From positions 1-23,931 of the forward strand of contig JAYTMT010000120.1 of NCBI GenBank assembly GCA_043728315.1: DNA of 23,931 bases, given 5' to 3'. The position numbers were made by a program, and so were the translations under genes. Positions 1 to 7,462 of this stretch are shown here, piece by piece. The notes beneath the pieces are model-generated. The model was not told the origin of the DNA. It searched no databases and saw nothing but the letters and a program-made list of their open reading frames with translations. The DNA comes from JAAFIP01 sp043728315. GTDB taxonomy: Bacteria; Pseudomonadota; Gammaproteobacteria; Burkholderiales; Burkholderiaceae_C. The stretch's first letter is position 1, and every line of letters begins with the position of its first letter.

Positions 1-122
1 TCCCGACGCGCCCTCATGCGGTGGGTACACCGAAATCGGTCGGTCGGGATAGCCAAAACGCTGCTCGGGCTATGCTCGCTGCGAGGTTTTAATACCGTAG
101 ACACGTGACTCGTCGTTTGTAA

Positions 123-190
123 ATTACTATATAAATAGTAGCGCAGTATGACCATATGACGCTGACATTGCCACTATTTTTTATAAAAAG
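123..190 (+). repeat. Dispersed palindromic element, copy A
   Basis: The element has AT-rich outer arms (TTACTATATAAATAG and CTATTTTTTATA) that can pair, around a core containing TGACCATATGACGCTGACAT. The 20-base core at 149-168 is identical to that of copy C (15419-15438, opposite strand). The 32-base segment 138-169 matches 29 of 32 positions inside the folM-like gene at 11298-11329. Similarity to that copy resumes at GTGCAAATCTAAGCGT (190-205), versus GTGCAGATTTAAGCGT at 11350-11365. It lies outside any recognised gene. Confidence 0.75.
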
Positions 191-281
191 TGCAAATCTA
201 AGCGTGAAATAGCGCGCCAGCTGCTGTTGACCTTGAGGTAGAGCAGTTTTCCAACCGTTCCAAGCAACCACCTCGCCCTGC

Positions 282-477
282 GGCCAAGCGAGTGCTGCGC
301 CAATGCGCAAACAATCAGGGCGCTGGGCTGGTTTTTTTGTGCAAATGGAGGATCAGAAACGGGCTCTGTTTGAGGGCGTAGCCCGAGTTAGGCCGTTTCC
401 CTCCATTTGTTCGAAAAAACCAGCTTCCCCGAAGGGGCCAGCGACCGTTTGCGCGTTGGCACAGCGCTCGCTTGGCC
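282..477. repeat. ~196-bp imperfect palindrome (large inverted repeat)
   Basis: The outer arms 282-312 and 447-477 are inverted copies over 31 bases with about four mismatches (GGCCAAGCGAG...GCGCAAAC). The inner arms 327-362 and 393-424 pair again (GCTGGTTTTTT, CAAATGG, GAAACGG and their complements). The apex contains a small hairpin GGGC-GTA-GCCC (374-384). Such a structure could form a long cruciform or hairpin RNA. It encodes no transposase. It could be a non-autonomous mobile element or an intergenic repeat of the lineage; the sequence alone does not decide. Confidence 0.7.
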
Positions 478-503
478 GCAGCAGTGACCAAGCCGAGCAA
501 GAA

Positions 504-567
504 CCCTTCGACAAGCTCAGGACGAACGGAGAACGCATGAGCCCTTCGACAAGCTCAGGGCGAACGG
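504..567. repeat. Two REP-like 26-mers in tandem
   Basis: Two 26-base units, 504-529 and 542-567, begin CCCTTCGACAAGCTCAGG and differ at one position (A or G after CAGG). They are spaced 38 bases start to start. Each has TTCG/CGAA ends able to pair around GAGCTTG. Elements of this sequence are widespread between genes in Comamonadaceae and other proteobacteria, where they give spurious peptides such as SPSTSSGRTG. Their role is not established. Confidence 0.8.
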
Positions 568-640
568 GAAGTGCCCTAAACGAACAGTATTAACCGTGAA
601 GCCGTCTAACCCAAGCGCCGTGGCGTTCAGTACCAATCCT

Positions 641-691
641 TAGAAACAATGTCAGCATCAAATGGTCATAATTTGCTACTATTTTTGTAAT
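641..691 (-). repeat. Dispersed palindromic element, copy B, overlapping the queC end
   Basis: Read on the minus strand, this shows ATTACAAAAATAGTAGC followed by TTATGACCATTTGATGCTGA and CATT, the same order as copy A. The left arm overlaps the queC stop codon (TAG at 681-679), so the last residues of QueC (ALQK) are encoded by the element. Lying just past the stop, it may also act as a 3' stem-loop of the transcript. Confidence 0.65.
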
Positions 692-1389
692 GCGGTTGCG
701 CCAGAATACTGCTCCCACCCGCGCGCCCGCAGCGCACACGCAGGGCATGCACCGCAGCCATAGCCCCACGCGTGGCGCTGCTGCCTGTCGCCCAGATAGC
801 AGGTGTGGGTGTGCTCCACCGTGATGTCCACCAGCGCCTGCCCACCCAGCTCAAAAGCCATTTTCCATGTGGCGGCTTTATCTATCCACATCAAGGGCGT
901 GGCAATTAAAAAGCGCTTGTCCATGCCCAGTGACAGCGCCAATTGCATGGCCTTCATGGTGTCGTCGCGGCAATCGGGGTAGCCCGAAAAATCTGTTTCA
1001 CACACACCGGTGACCAGCACCTCTAGCCCACGGCGGTAAGCCAAAGCCGCTGCCAAAGTGAGAAACATTAAATTGCGCCCAGGCACAAAGGTATTGGGCA
1101 AGCCGGACTCCTCCATTTTGAACGCCATGTCGCGTGTGAGCGAAGTTTCACTCACCTTGCCCAGCACCGCCAAATCCAGCATATGGTCATCGTGCAACCG
1201 CGCAGACCACTGTGGGAAAGCCGCGCGCAGCTCGCGCAACACATGGTGGCGCGCATCCAGCTCCACACTGTGGCGCTGGCCATAGTCAAAACCCAGCGTT
1301 TCTACGCGCTCATACTTCGAGAGCGCCCAAGCCAAGCAAGCCGTGGAGTCTTGGCCACCGGAGAATAAAACAAGTGCTGTTGTGTGCAT
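679..1389 (-). CDS. queC: 7-cyano-7-deazaguanine synthase QueC
   Basis: QueC converts 7-carboxy-7-deazaguanine, ammonia and ATP into preQ0 in the queuosine tRNA-modification pathway, in the cytoplasm. The 236-residue product starts MHTTALVLFSGGQDS, with the PP-loop SGGQDS at residues 10-15. It ends with the zinc-site cysteines in CGACPACALR plus an upstream HTCY. The middle segments NLMFLTLAAALAYRRG and DCRDD are also family-like. The ATG at 1389 gives the usual length. The gene lies 20 bases downstream of the PfkB kinase on the same strand, so read-through transcription is possible, though no functional link is apparent and no other queuosine genes are in the window. The extreme C-terminus is encoded by a repeat element. 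Confidence 0.95.
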   Translation of the reverse strand: MHTTALVLFSGGQDSTACLAWALSKYERVETLGFDYGQRHSVELDARHHVLRELRAAFPQWSARLHDDHMLDLAVLGKVSETSLTRDMAFKMEESGLPNTFVPGRNLMFLTLAAALAYRRGLEVLVTGVCETDFSGYPDCRDDTMKAMQLALSLGMDKRFLIATPLMWIDKAATWKMAFELGGQALVDITVEHTHTCYLGDRQQRHAWGYGCGACPACALRARGWEQYSGATALQK

Positions 1390-1409
1390 GGCTGTATTAT
1401 CGCCCTTGC

Positions 1410-2369
1410 TTACGCCTGCATGGCTGCGCGGGTTTCCTCCCAGGTGGCAGGATCACAGCCCCTGCGGGTCACGCTCACCGCTGCAGCGTGCACTGCGTGG
1501 CTCACGCAAGCCTGCAATTGGCATGTGGACAGGCCATCCAAGGCAGCCCGATTCAGCGCCGATTCTCGCGCCAGCCAAGCCAGCATGGCTGCATAAAAGC
1601 AATCACCTGCGCCCACCGTGTCAAGCACTTTTAAACCCAGCGGCACAGGGCAAAATGCATGCGCTTGGCGCGTAAAGACATGCGCACCCTGCGCACCGCA
1701 TGTGATGGCCAGCAGCCCAGCAGTGCTGCTGGCAAACATGTGCTGCGCGGCCATTGCGGCCTTTTGCTGGTGCACGCCCAGCACCATGAGATCCTCATCG
1801 CTGCATTTCACTATATCGGCAAGCGCTATGGATTGCCACACGCAGTCGCTGTAAATATTAGATTCATCGCACACCGCCGGCCGCAAATTCGCATCAACCG
1901 ACACTAAAATCCCCCGCGATTTGGCCATTTTTAGCAGCGCGCATGTCGTGGGCCAATCATCGGGCAGCAGTGTTAAACACCCCGTGTGCAGCACTTGTGC
2001 AGCAGCGGGGATGGCTGCAAAGGCTTGGCTCGCTGTGGTTGCGCGGTAAGCCACTGCCTCGCGGTAAAACTTGTAGTGGTTGCCATGCTCACCAAAAGCA
2101 ACGATGGCCAAGGCTGTGGCTTCGTGCACAGGCGCACTGCCCAATTGCCCGCCGCAGGCAGCCAGTTTTTTTGCAAACTGTTGCCCAAAATTATCGGTCG
2201 ACAGGGGGTTGATGTACGTGCACGCTACACCTTGCAAGCTGATAGCCGCTGAAAAATTGAAGACAGAGCCCCCCAAACAAGCCTCAAATCGCGTGCCACC
2301 CTGTTGCCCTTCTTGCCCACAAGGAATCATGTCCACCAAAGCCTCGCCATAACTCGCAATCTGCGTCAT
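1410..2369 (-). CDS. PfkB-family carbohydrate kinase (fructokinase-like)
   Basis: This is a ribokinase/PfkB-fold kinase of about 319 residues, expected to phosphorylate a sugar with ATP in the cytoplasm. Evidence is the N-terminus YGEALVDMIP, the glycine-rich GGSVFNFSAAIS, the VDANLRP segment and the C-terminal anion-hole/catalytic motif DTVGAGDCFYAAM. ATG at 2369 is preferred to upstream alternatives (ATG at 2387, GTG at 2399) because it begins MTQIASYGEAL as in relatives and has GGA about eight bases upstream. It is divergent from the sugar ABC operon, so it probably phosphorylates the imported sugar; rhizobial frc operons pair a fructose transporter with such a kinase (frcK). The exact substrate is inferred, not shown. 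Confidence 0.85.
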   Translation of the reverse strand: MTQIASYGEALVDMIPCGQEGQQGGTRFEACLGGSVFNFSAAISLQGVACTYINPLSTDNFGQQFAKKLAACGGQLGSAPVHEATALAIVAFGEHGNHYKFYREAVAYRATTASQAFAAIPAAAQVLHTGCLTLLPDDWPTTCALLKMAKSRGILVSVDANLRPAVCDESNIYSDCVWQSIALADIVKCSDEDLMVLGVHQQKAAMAAQHMFASSTAGLLAITCGAQGAHVFTRQAHAFCPVPLGLKVLDTVGAGDCFYAAMLAWLARESALNRAALDGLSTCQLQACVSHAVHAAAVSVTRRGCDPATWEETRAAMQA

Positions 2370-2439
2370 ATTGAATTTTCCAATCATGTAATGCCACAAT
2401 TAAACCCACAAATGTCAGTCTTCAAATCAGGGAAAACCA

Positions 2440-2464
2440 TTAATAAATCTCATTGCTTTATTAA
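2440..2464. promoter_or_regulatory. Candidate ROK-repressor operator in the divergent sugar promoter region
   Basis: A perfect 8-base inverted repeat, TTAATAAA (2440-2447) and TTTATTAA (2457-2464), is separated by nine bases. It lies in the AT-rich gap between the divergent PfkB kinase and the binding-protein gene. ROK regulators such as NagC and Mlc bind AT-rich dyads of this general shape. The ROK repressor encoded at the end of the operon is the obvious candidate ligand. This is inference from position and shape. Confidence 0.45.
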
Positions 2465-2546
2465 TTAAAAATCGTGATACTGGGCACAGACAACCAGCAA
2501 ATTAGGTTGTTGAACATCACCCATTTTTAAACTTTTGGAGACCTCT

Positions 2547-3539
2547 ATGCACTTTCCGCTTAAAACTACCATCGCTCTGGTGGGCGTGGCCTTGGCCGCT
2601 GGTTCAGCCTTGGCACAAAACCAGCCTTTGATCGGCTTGATCACCAAAACCGAAACCAACCCCTTCTTTGTGAAGATGAAAGAAGGTGCTCAGGCCGAGG
2701 CCAAAAAAATGGGCGCTAAGCTCATGACTGCATCGGGCAAAAAAGACGGCGACACGGCATCACAAATCGCCGCCATTGAAAACATGACCGCCGCAGGCGT
2801 GAAAACAATTCTGATCACCTCCACGGGCGATGCCATCATCCCTGCGGTGAAAAAAGCGCAGGCCAAAGGGGTGCAAGTGATTGCGCTGGACAGCCCGTTT
2901 GAAGGCGCAGATGCCTTGTTTGCCACCGACAACTACCAAGCGGGTATTTTGATCGGCCAATACGCCAAAGCGGCTCTGGGCGCTGCCCCTGCCAAAATCG
3001 CCATGCTCGATTTGTTTCCCGGTCATCCTGTGGGTGCGCAGCGCCACAACGGTTTCATGAAAGGCTTTGGCTTGGCTGCCAACGACGCCAAGTCTAATGA
3101 CCTGTCCAAAACCGCAGAAACGGTGTGCGCGGGCGACACCGACGGCAACCAAGCCAAGGGCCAAACCGCCATGGAAAACTGCCTGCAAAAGAACCCTGAC
3201 ATCAATGTGGTCTACACCATCAATGAGCCTGCCGCAGCGGGCGCTTACAACGCATTGAAAAAAGCTGGTAAAGAAAAAGGCGTCATCATCGTTTCGGTGG
3301 ACGGCGGCTGCGCTGGCGTGAAAGACGTGTCCAAGGGCGTGATAGCGGCCACCTCGCAACAATACCCACTCAAAATGGCCGCCATGGGCGTTGCTGCTGG
3401 TGTGGAATATGCCAAGTCTGGCAAAAAGGCCAGCGGCTATGTCGACACGGGCGTGACCCTGATCGCCAATAAAGCCATCAAAGGCGTGGACAGCAAAGAC
3501 GTGAAAACCGGCACAGCGCTTTGCTGGGGCAAGGTTTAA
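2547..3539 (+). CDS. frcB: Sugar ABC transporter substrate-binding protein (FrcB-like)
   Basis: This is a periplasmic sugar-binding protein of the Peripla_BP_4/RbsB family, about 330 residues. A signal peptide (residues 1-27, cleavage after SALA/AQ) precedes IGLITKTETNPFFVKMKEG, which closely resembles fructose-binding FrcB of rhizobia. Other family segments are DGDTASQIAAIENM, IALDSPF, TDNYQAG and the C-terminal VDGGCAGVKDV. The start is set by GGAG at 2537-2540, six bases before ATG 2547; an in-frame TTG at 2535 overlaps that ribosome site and is rejected. It is first gene of the operon and has a 32-base gap to the permease gene. Fructose is the best guess for the ligand; ribose or another monosaccharide is possible. 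Confidence 0.88.
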   Translation: MHFPLKTTIALVGVALAAGSALAQNQPLIGLITKTETNPFFVKMKEGAQAEAKKMGAKLMTASGKKDGDTASQIAAIENMTAAGVKTILITSTGDAIIPAVKKAQAKGVQVIALDSPFEGADALFATDNYQAGILIGQYAKAALGAAPAKIAMLDLFPGHPVGAQRHNGFMKGFGLAANDAKSNDLSKTAETVCAGDTDGNQAKGQTAMENCLQKNPDINVVYTINEPAAAGAYNALKKAGKEKGVIIVSVDGGCAGVKDVSKGVIAATSQQYPLKMAAMGVAAGVEYAKSGKKASGYVDTGVTLIANKAIKGVDSKDVKTGTALCWGKV

Positions 3540-3571
3540 CTCTGCGTTCACACCGTAGCCAGCGCACAGCC

Positions 3572-4525
3572 ATGACCCTGAAAAAAAGCATCCCTTGGAC
3601 AGCTTTGGGGCCATGGTTTGCGCTCTTGCTAGCTTGCACTTTTTTTGCCAGCCAGACTGACCGCTTTTTAACGGGAGAAAATTTCTCCTTGGTGCTGCAG
3701 CAAATCATGGTGGTGGGCGTTTTGGCAATTGGCCAAACCCTCATCATCTTGACCGCTGGTATTGATTTATCCTGCGGCATGGTCATGGCCCTTGGCGGCA
3801 TAGTGATGACAAAGTTTGCCACTGAGTTGGGGCTATCGCCCGCACTGGCCATGCTGTGTGGCGTGGCAGCCACCTGCGCTTTTGGCCTGCTCAATGGCCT
3901 GCTTGTCACCAAGTTTAAGTTACCAGCATTCATAGTGACGCTGGGCACCATGAACATTGCGTTTGCCGTGACGCAGATTTACTCTCAAGCGCAGACCGTG
4001 AACGATCTGCCAGCAGCGCTCACCTTTTTAGGCCAAACCTTCAGCATCAGCGGCACGCAAGTCGCATGGGGCACATGCTTGATGATTGCGCTGTATGCAT
4101 TGGTCTGGCGCGGCTTGACCGACACAGCGCCGGGGCGGCATATCTACGCGGTAGGCAACAACGCAGAGGCAGCAAGGTTGACTGGTATTTCAGTCGACAA
4201 AGTGCTCATTAGCGTGTACACCTTGGCTGGGCTTTTTTATGGCATAGCAGCTATTTTATCGGTCTCACGCACAGGCGTGGGTGATCCGCAGGCGGGGCAA
4301 ACAGAGAATTTAGACGCCATTACTGCCGTGGTGCTTGGTGGTACTTCGCTGTTTGGCGGACGCGGCATTTTGCTGGGCTCACTGGTGGGCGCGGTGATTG
4401 TGGGTGTGTTTAGAAACGGCTTGACCCTGATGGGTGTTGCTTCGGTCTACCAAACTTTGGTAACGGGAGTATTGGTCATTTTGGCCGTGGCCGCAGACCA
4501 AATGTCGCACAAGGGGGCGCGCTGA
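3572..4525 (+). CDS. frcC: Sugar ABC transporter permease (FrcC/RbsC-like)
   Basis: This is an inner-membrane permease of the BPD_transp_2 family, about 317 residues with many hydrophobic segments. It moves the sugar delivered by the neighbouring binding protein. Recognisable features are LIILTAGIDLSCGMVMALGG near residues 60-85, LPAFIVTLGTMNIAF, and the late cytoplasmic loop with AVGNNAEAARLTGISVDKV followed by AVVLGGTSLFGGRG. ATG 3572 (MTLKKSIPW) is chosen because the longer frame upstream would overlap the previous gene. Its stop shares one base with the start of the ATPase gene (TGATG), indicating translational coupling. Confidence 0.88.
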   Translation: MTLKKSIPWTALGPWFALLLACTFFASQTDRFLTGENFSLVLQQIMVVGVLAIGQTLIILTAGIDLSCGMVMALGGIVMTKFATELGLSPALAMLCGVAATCAFGLLNGLLVTKFKLPAFIVTLGTMNIAFAVTQIYSQAQTVNDLPAALTFLGQTFSISGTQVAWGTCLMIALYALVWRGLTDTAPGRHIYAVGNNAEAARLTGISVDKVLISVYTLAGLFYGIAAILSVSRTGVGDPQAGQTENLDAITAVVLGGTSLFGGRGILLGSLVGAVIVGVFRNGLTLMGVASVYQTLVTGVLVILAVAADQMSHKGAR

Positions 4526-5313
4526 TGGGATCTGCTTCCGTTATTTTCAAGGCCACGCAATTGGTCAAGCGCTATGGCCAAGTCACTGCACTCGATGGCA
4601 CAGATTTTGAGTTGCGAGCTGGAGAAATTTTGGCCGTAATTGGAGACAACGGGGCTGGCAAATCGTCTTTGATCAAAGCACTGTCTGGCGCAACTATTCC
4701 AGACAGCGGCAGTATGGAGCTTGACGGTAAGCCCGTGCATTTCAAATCCCCCATCGATGCGCGCCAGCATGGTATTGAAACGGTGTACCAAGACTTAGCA
4801 GTCGCACCGGCTATGACGATTGCAGAGAATTTATTTTTAGGCCGCGAGATTTTGCGCCCCGGCTTTTTAGGCGCGTTTTTTCGCCTCATAGACAAAAAAC
4901 GCATGCTCGCCGAGGCAAGCACACACATGGCAGATCTGAAGATCGGCCTGCGCTCCATGAACCAAGCCGTTGAAACACTCTCGGGCGGGCAGCGCCAAGG
5001 CGTGGCGGTGGCGCGCAGCGCAGCGTTTGCCAAGCATGTGGTGATCATGGACGAACCCACTGCCGCACTGGGCGTGAAAGAAGGCAACATGGTGCTCGGC
5101 TTGATTCGCCGCGTGCGCGACAAAGGTCTGCCCGTGATTTTAATCAGCCACAATATGCCCCATGTATTTGACATTGCAGACCGCATCCATGTGCAGCGCT
5201 TGGGCAAACGCGCAGCCGTGCTCAACCCCCGCGCCATCAGCATGAGCGACACGGTAGCCGTGATGACGGGTGCCATGCCCGCAGAAGAAATCCCATCAGA
5301 AGCCCATGCTTAA
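4525..5313 (+). CDS. frcA: Sugar ABC transporter ATP-binding protein (FrcA-like, single domain)
   Basis: This 262-residue cytoplasmic ATPase powers the importer. It shows Walker A GDNGAGKSS (about residues 39-47), Q-loop VYQDLAVAPAMT, signature LSGGQRQGVAVARS, Walker B HVVIMDEPTAALG and the switch histidine in ISHNMPH. It has one nucleotide-binding domain, as in FrcA, rather than the two fused domains of RbsA/XylG, which supports the FrcBCA assignment. Its end overlaps the FucU-like gene by eight bases (ATGCTTAA). Confidence 0.9.
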   Translation: MGSASVIFKATQLVKRYGQVTALDGTDFELRAGEILAVIGDNGAGKSSLIKALSGATIPDSGSMELDGKPVHFKSPIDARQHGIETVYQDLAVAPAMTIAENLFLGREILRPGFLGAFFRLIDKKRMLAEASTHMADLKIGLRSMNQAVETLSGGQRQGVAVARSAAFAKHVVIMDEPTAALGVKEGNMVLGLIRRVRDKGLPVILISHNMPHVFDIADRIHVQRLGKRAAVLNPRAISMSDTVAVMTGAMPAEEIPSEAHA

Positions 5314-5770
5314 AAATATTGACCCCCTACTCAGCCCAGATTTACTGCGGATTTTGTGTGAAATGGGCCATGGCAACACCATTGTGATTGCCGATGCCAA
5401 CTTCACGGCCATGCAATTGGCAAGTGCCAATCGACCTGCGCCCTGTCAAGTAGTCAGGCTGCCGGGCATTGGCTTGGTACGGGCTGCGCAAGCCGTGCTG
5501 TCAGTTATGCCACTGGGCACTGCGGCTGAGCAGCCCGTGCAATGCATGCAGGTTGGCAATACAGCAGCCGGTTACTTGTCTGCTGTGCAGCATGAGGTGA
5601 TGCACTTGGTGCACGCTGAGTACCCCGCTACAGCGGCGCAAGGCGTGGAGCGCTTTGCCTTTTATGAGGCCACCAAAAACGCCTACGCCATCATTCAAAC
5701 CGGCGAGATGCAGCCCTATGCTAATTTCATATTTGCCAAAGGTGTGATAGCGCAGGCCTTGCGCGCCTAG
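5306..5770 (+). CDS. RbsD/FucU-family sugar mutarotase
   Basis: This 154-residue protein begins MLKNIDPLLSPDLL and carries the FucU signature EMGHGNTIVIADANF (catalytic His at about residue 22) and the C-terminal RFAFYEATKNAYAIIQTGE...PYANFIFAKGV. Family members interconvert anomers of fucose or ribose so that the kinase receives the right form. ATG 5306 matches the family start and overlaps the ATPase gene end; a longer frame from 5270 lies mostly within that gene and is rejected. A FucU-type protein in an operon otherwise like a fructose importer makes the true sugar less certain. Confidence 0.87.
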   Translation: MLKNIDPLLSPDLLRILCEMGHGNTIVIADANFTAMQLASANRPAPCQVVRLPGIGLVRAAQAVLSVMPLGTAAEQPVQCMQVGNTAAGYLSAVQHEVMHLVHAEYPATAAQGVERFAFYEATKNAYAIIQTGEMQPYANFIFAKGVIAQALRA

Positions 5771-5773
5771 GCC

Positions 5774-7021
5774 ATGCTGCACACCGGCATCGCTGCATCA
5801 GCTGTGGCAGACTCCAGTGAATCCACTGACGCACTGCACTTCAAACCACGCGGATCTAACCACACGGGTATGCGCCAGTTCAATGAGCGGGTGATACTGC
5901 ACGCCATTCGCTTGCATGGGGCGCTGCCCAAAGCAGATTTGGCACGACTGACGCGCTTGAGCACCCAAACGGTCTCATTGATTATTGACAAGCTGATCAC
6001 CGACGATTTGGTCATGCGGCTCGAACCCGTGCGCGGCAAAGTGGGGCAACCATCGGTACCCATCGCACTCAACCCAGACGGTGCATTTTCAATAGGCATC
6101 AAAATCGGCCGGCGCAGCTGCGACTGCTTGCTCTTAGATTTCACAGGTGCAGTGCGGGCGCGGGACAGCTTGGCCTATGATTTTCCTGAGCCAGAAACCC
6201 TGTTTGCATATATTCAAGCGCAACTGCGTGGCCTGCCCGCGCATGTGAAGAAAAACCATGGCAAACGCCTCTACGGCATTGGTGTGGCCGCCCCGCTGTC
6301 TTTGGATGGCTGGCAAGATCTGCTGGGGGTTGACTCTGAGCGTACCCAGCGCTGGAGCACGGTCAACATGCAAGAGCGCATCGCCGGCATGACCGCCTTG
6401 CCAGTGCGTGTTGTCAAAGACACCGCTGCGGCCTGTGTGGCCGAGCTGGTGGCCGGGCATGGGCGCAGTGTGCCGAGCTTTTTGTATATTTTCATCGATA
6501 CCTTCATCGGCGGTGGCTTGGTCATTGACAGCCATTTACGGCTTGGTTTGCATGGCAATGCGGGCGCTATTGGCTCTATGCCCTTGGGCATGGGTAAGCC
6601 CGGAGCCCAAAGCCCAGCGCAACTGCTCAGCGCTGCTTCTTTGATGCAATTGGAGCGCCGTTACCAGCTGGCAGGCCTGGCCACTGCAGCCCACGCAGAT
6701 GCACGGGCGCTGCAAGCGCCGTGGCTTGCACACAGCCAGACATGGATTGCACAGGCAGCGCCTGCTATTGCCATGTGCATCGTGCAAACCAGCTGTTTGC
6801 TAGACATGGATGCCGTGGTGTTGGACGGCTCGATTGGGCGCGAACTGCTGGAAGCACTCAGCCAAGCTGTCAAGCAAGCCATACAAGCCTACAACTGGCA
6901 AGGCACCCATGCCCCGGCGATCCATCTGGGAACGATGGGTGCCGATGCCCGCGCCATGGGCGGTGGCTTGCTGCCGCTGTACAGCGAGTTCGCACCTGAC
7001 CAAGATTTGTTTTTAAAGTGA
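5774..7021 (+). CDS. ROK-family transcriptional repressor of the sugar operon
   Basis: This 415-residue protein has an N-terminal winged helix-turn-helix (about residues 33-80: MRQFNERVILHAIRLHGALP, then KADLARLTRLSTQTVSLIID) followed by GKVGQPSVPIALNPDG and a ROK kinase-like domain with DTFIGGGLV and GLHGNAGAIGSMPLG. The histidine-cysteine zinc cluster of ROK kinases is not evident. ROK repressors release DNA when sugar or phosphosugar binds. It starts four bases after the mutarotase gene, so it is probably the operon's own regulator, like FrcR. ATG 5774 keeps the RGSNHTGMRQFNER segment typical of these regulators. Its end overlaps the convergent gene by nine bases. Confidence 0.87.
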   Translation: MLHTGIAASAVADSSESTDALHFKPRGSNHTGMRQFNERVILHAIRLHGALPKADLARLTRLSTQTVSLIIDKLITDDLVMRLEPVRGKVGQPSVPIALNPDGAFSIGIKIGRRSCDCLLLDFTGAVRARDSLAYDFPEPETLFAYIQAQLRGLPAHVKKNHGKRLYGIGVAAPLSLDGWQDLLGVDSERTQRWSTVNMQERIAGMTALPVRVVKDTAAACVAELVAGHGRSVPSFLYIFIDTFIGGGLVIDSHLRLGLHGNAGAIGSMPLGMGKPGAQSPAQLLSAASLMQLERRYQLAGLATAAHADARALQAPWLAHSQTWIAQAAPAIAMCIVQTSCLLDMDAVVLDGSIGRELLEALSQAVKQAIQAYNWQGTHAPAIHLGTMGADARAMGGGLLPLYSEFAPDQDLFLK

Positions 7022-7462
7022 CGCAGTGTGGATGCGCGCTGCATCCATTTCTAGTGACACGCTATCGCCATACGCCAAACCAACAATACGCGGCGCAATG
7101 ATCTCAAGCACGCTGCCCGATTGAAAATGCGCCGCCTTGGTATGCGGATCGGGTCTGTATACCCAACTGGCGTGTGCAATGCCAAGGTGTACCAAGCTGC
7201 AGCGCACAAATGAGAATGTCTCGGGCGGATGCAAATGTGTCCACGCCAGTTTTTCAAAACAATAGTCTGCGCTAAGCAAGGCATATTGCAAGGGCGCAAT
7301 AGACACATTGACCGTGCCCATGTGGTAGGCGCTTAAATCCAAACCCAGTGCCTTAAAAAATGGCATTTGCATAGCCACCGAGCCCGCTGGATAAGGGCTG
7401 TTTGCCGCACGACCCGACGCAATGCCGTGGCCTTGCACAACCACACCGTGCAAGACTGTCAA
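7013..7462 (-). CDS. Protein resembling archaeal CTP-dependent riboflavin kinase (DUF120/RibK-like)
   Basis: This is a 149-residue protein with a TTG start at 7462 overlapping the preceding kinase stop (TTGA). The pattern follows archaeal RibK (for example Methanocaldococcus MJ0056): GVVVQGHG near the N-terminus (residues 6-13), a nucleotide-loop equivalent, a lysine-bearing helix PFFKALGLDLS, then MGTVNVSI (48-54; RibK has GTLNLKL), ETFSF (81-85), and the terminal VLEIIAPRIVGLAYGDSVSL (118-137; RibK EIIEIIAP...LKDGD). Riboflavin kinase activity is not proven. The residue replacing RibK's substrate-binding segment differs, and bacteria normally use RibF. Translational coupling to a ROK sugar kinase suggests a role in the same sugar pathway. 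Confidence 0.65.
   Translation of the reverse strand: MTVLHGVVVQGHGIASGRAANSPYPAGSVAMQMPFFKALGLDLSAYHMGTVNVSIAPLQYALLSADYCFEKLAWTHLHPPETFSFVRCSLVHLGIAHASWVYRPDPHTKAAHFQSGSVLEIIAPRIVGLAYGDSVSLEMDAARIHTASL

Larger units (their letters stand above)
1..678. other. Gene-poor, repeat-rich leader region
   Basis: No convincing protein-coding gene is seen here. Short open frames run in from the left edge, one ending with TAA at about 89-91 and one with TGA at 106-108. They could be the tail of a gene cut by the window, but neither matches a family I recognise. A longer frame at 303-593 is made of repeat sequence. What the region does hold is a dispersed AT-armed element (123-190), a large imperfect palindrome (282-477), two REP-like 26-mers (504-567) and a second copy of the dispersed element overlapping the end of queC. 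Confidence 0.6.

Noticed and set aside
1..108. Possible tail of an upstream gene
   Set aside because: Two short open frames enter from the left edge but neither resembles a family I can name, so no gene is called.
303..593. 96-residue open frame
   Set aside because: It is composed of the large palindrome and the REP-like 26-mers; peptides such as SPSTSSGRTG are typical repeat-derived artefacts.
2760..3614. 284-residue frame antisense to the binding-protein gene
   Set aside because: Low-complexity His/Gly/Val-rich shadow of a clearly coding opposite strand with a signal peptide and family motifs.
4236..4262. ATAGCAGCTATTTTAT resembling the AT arms of the dispersed element
   Set aside because: The core sequence is absent and the protein here follows the permease family normally.
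4572..5276. 234-residue antisense frame within the ATPase gene
   Set aside because: The opposite strand has all ABC ATPase motifs in order; this frame has no recognisable family features.
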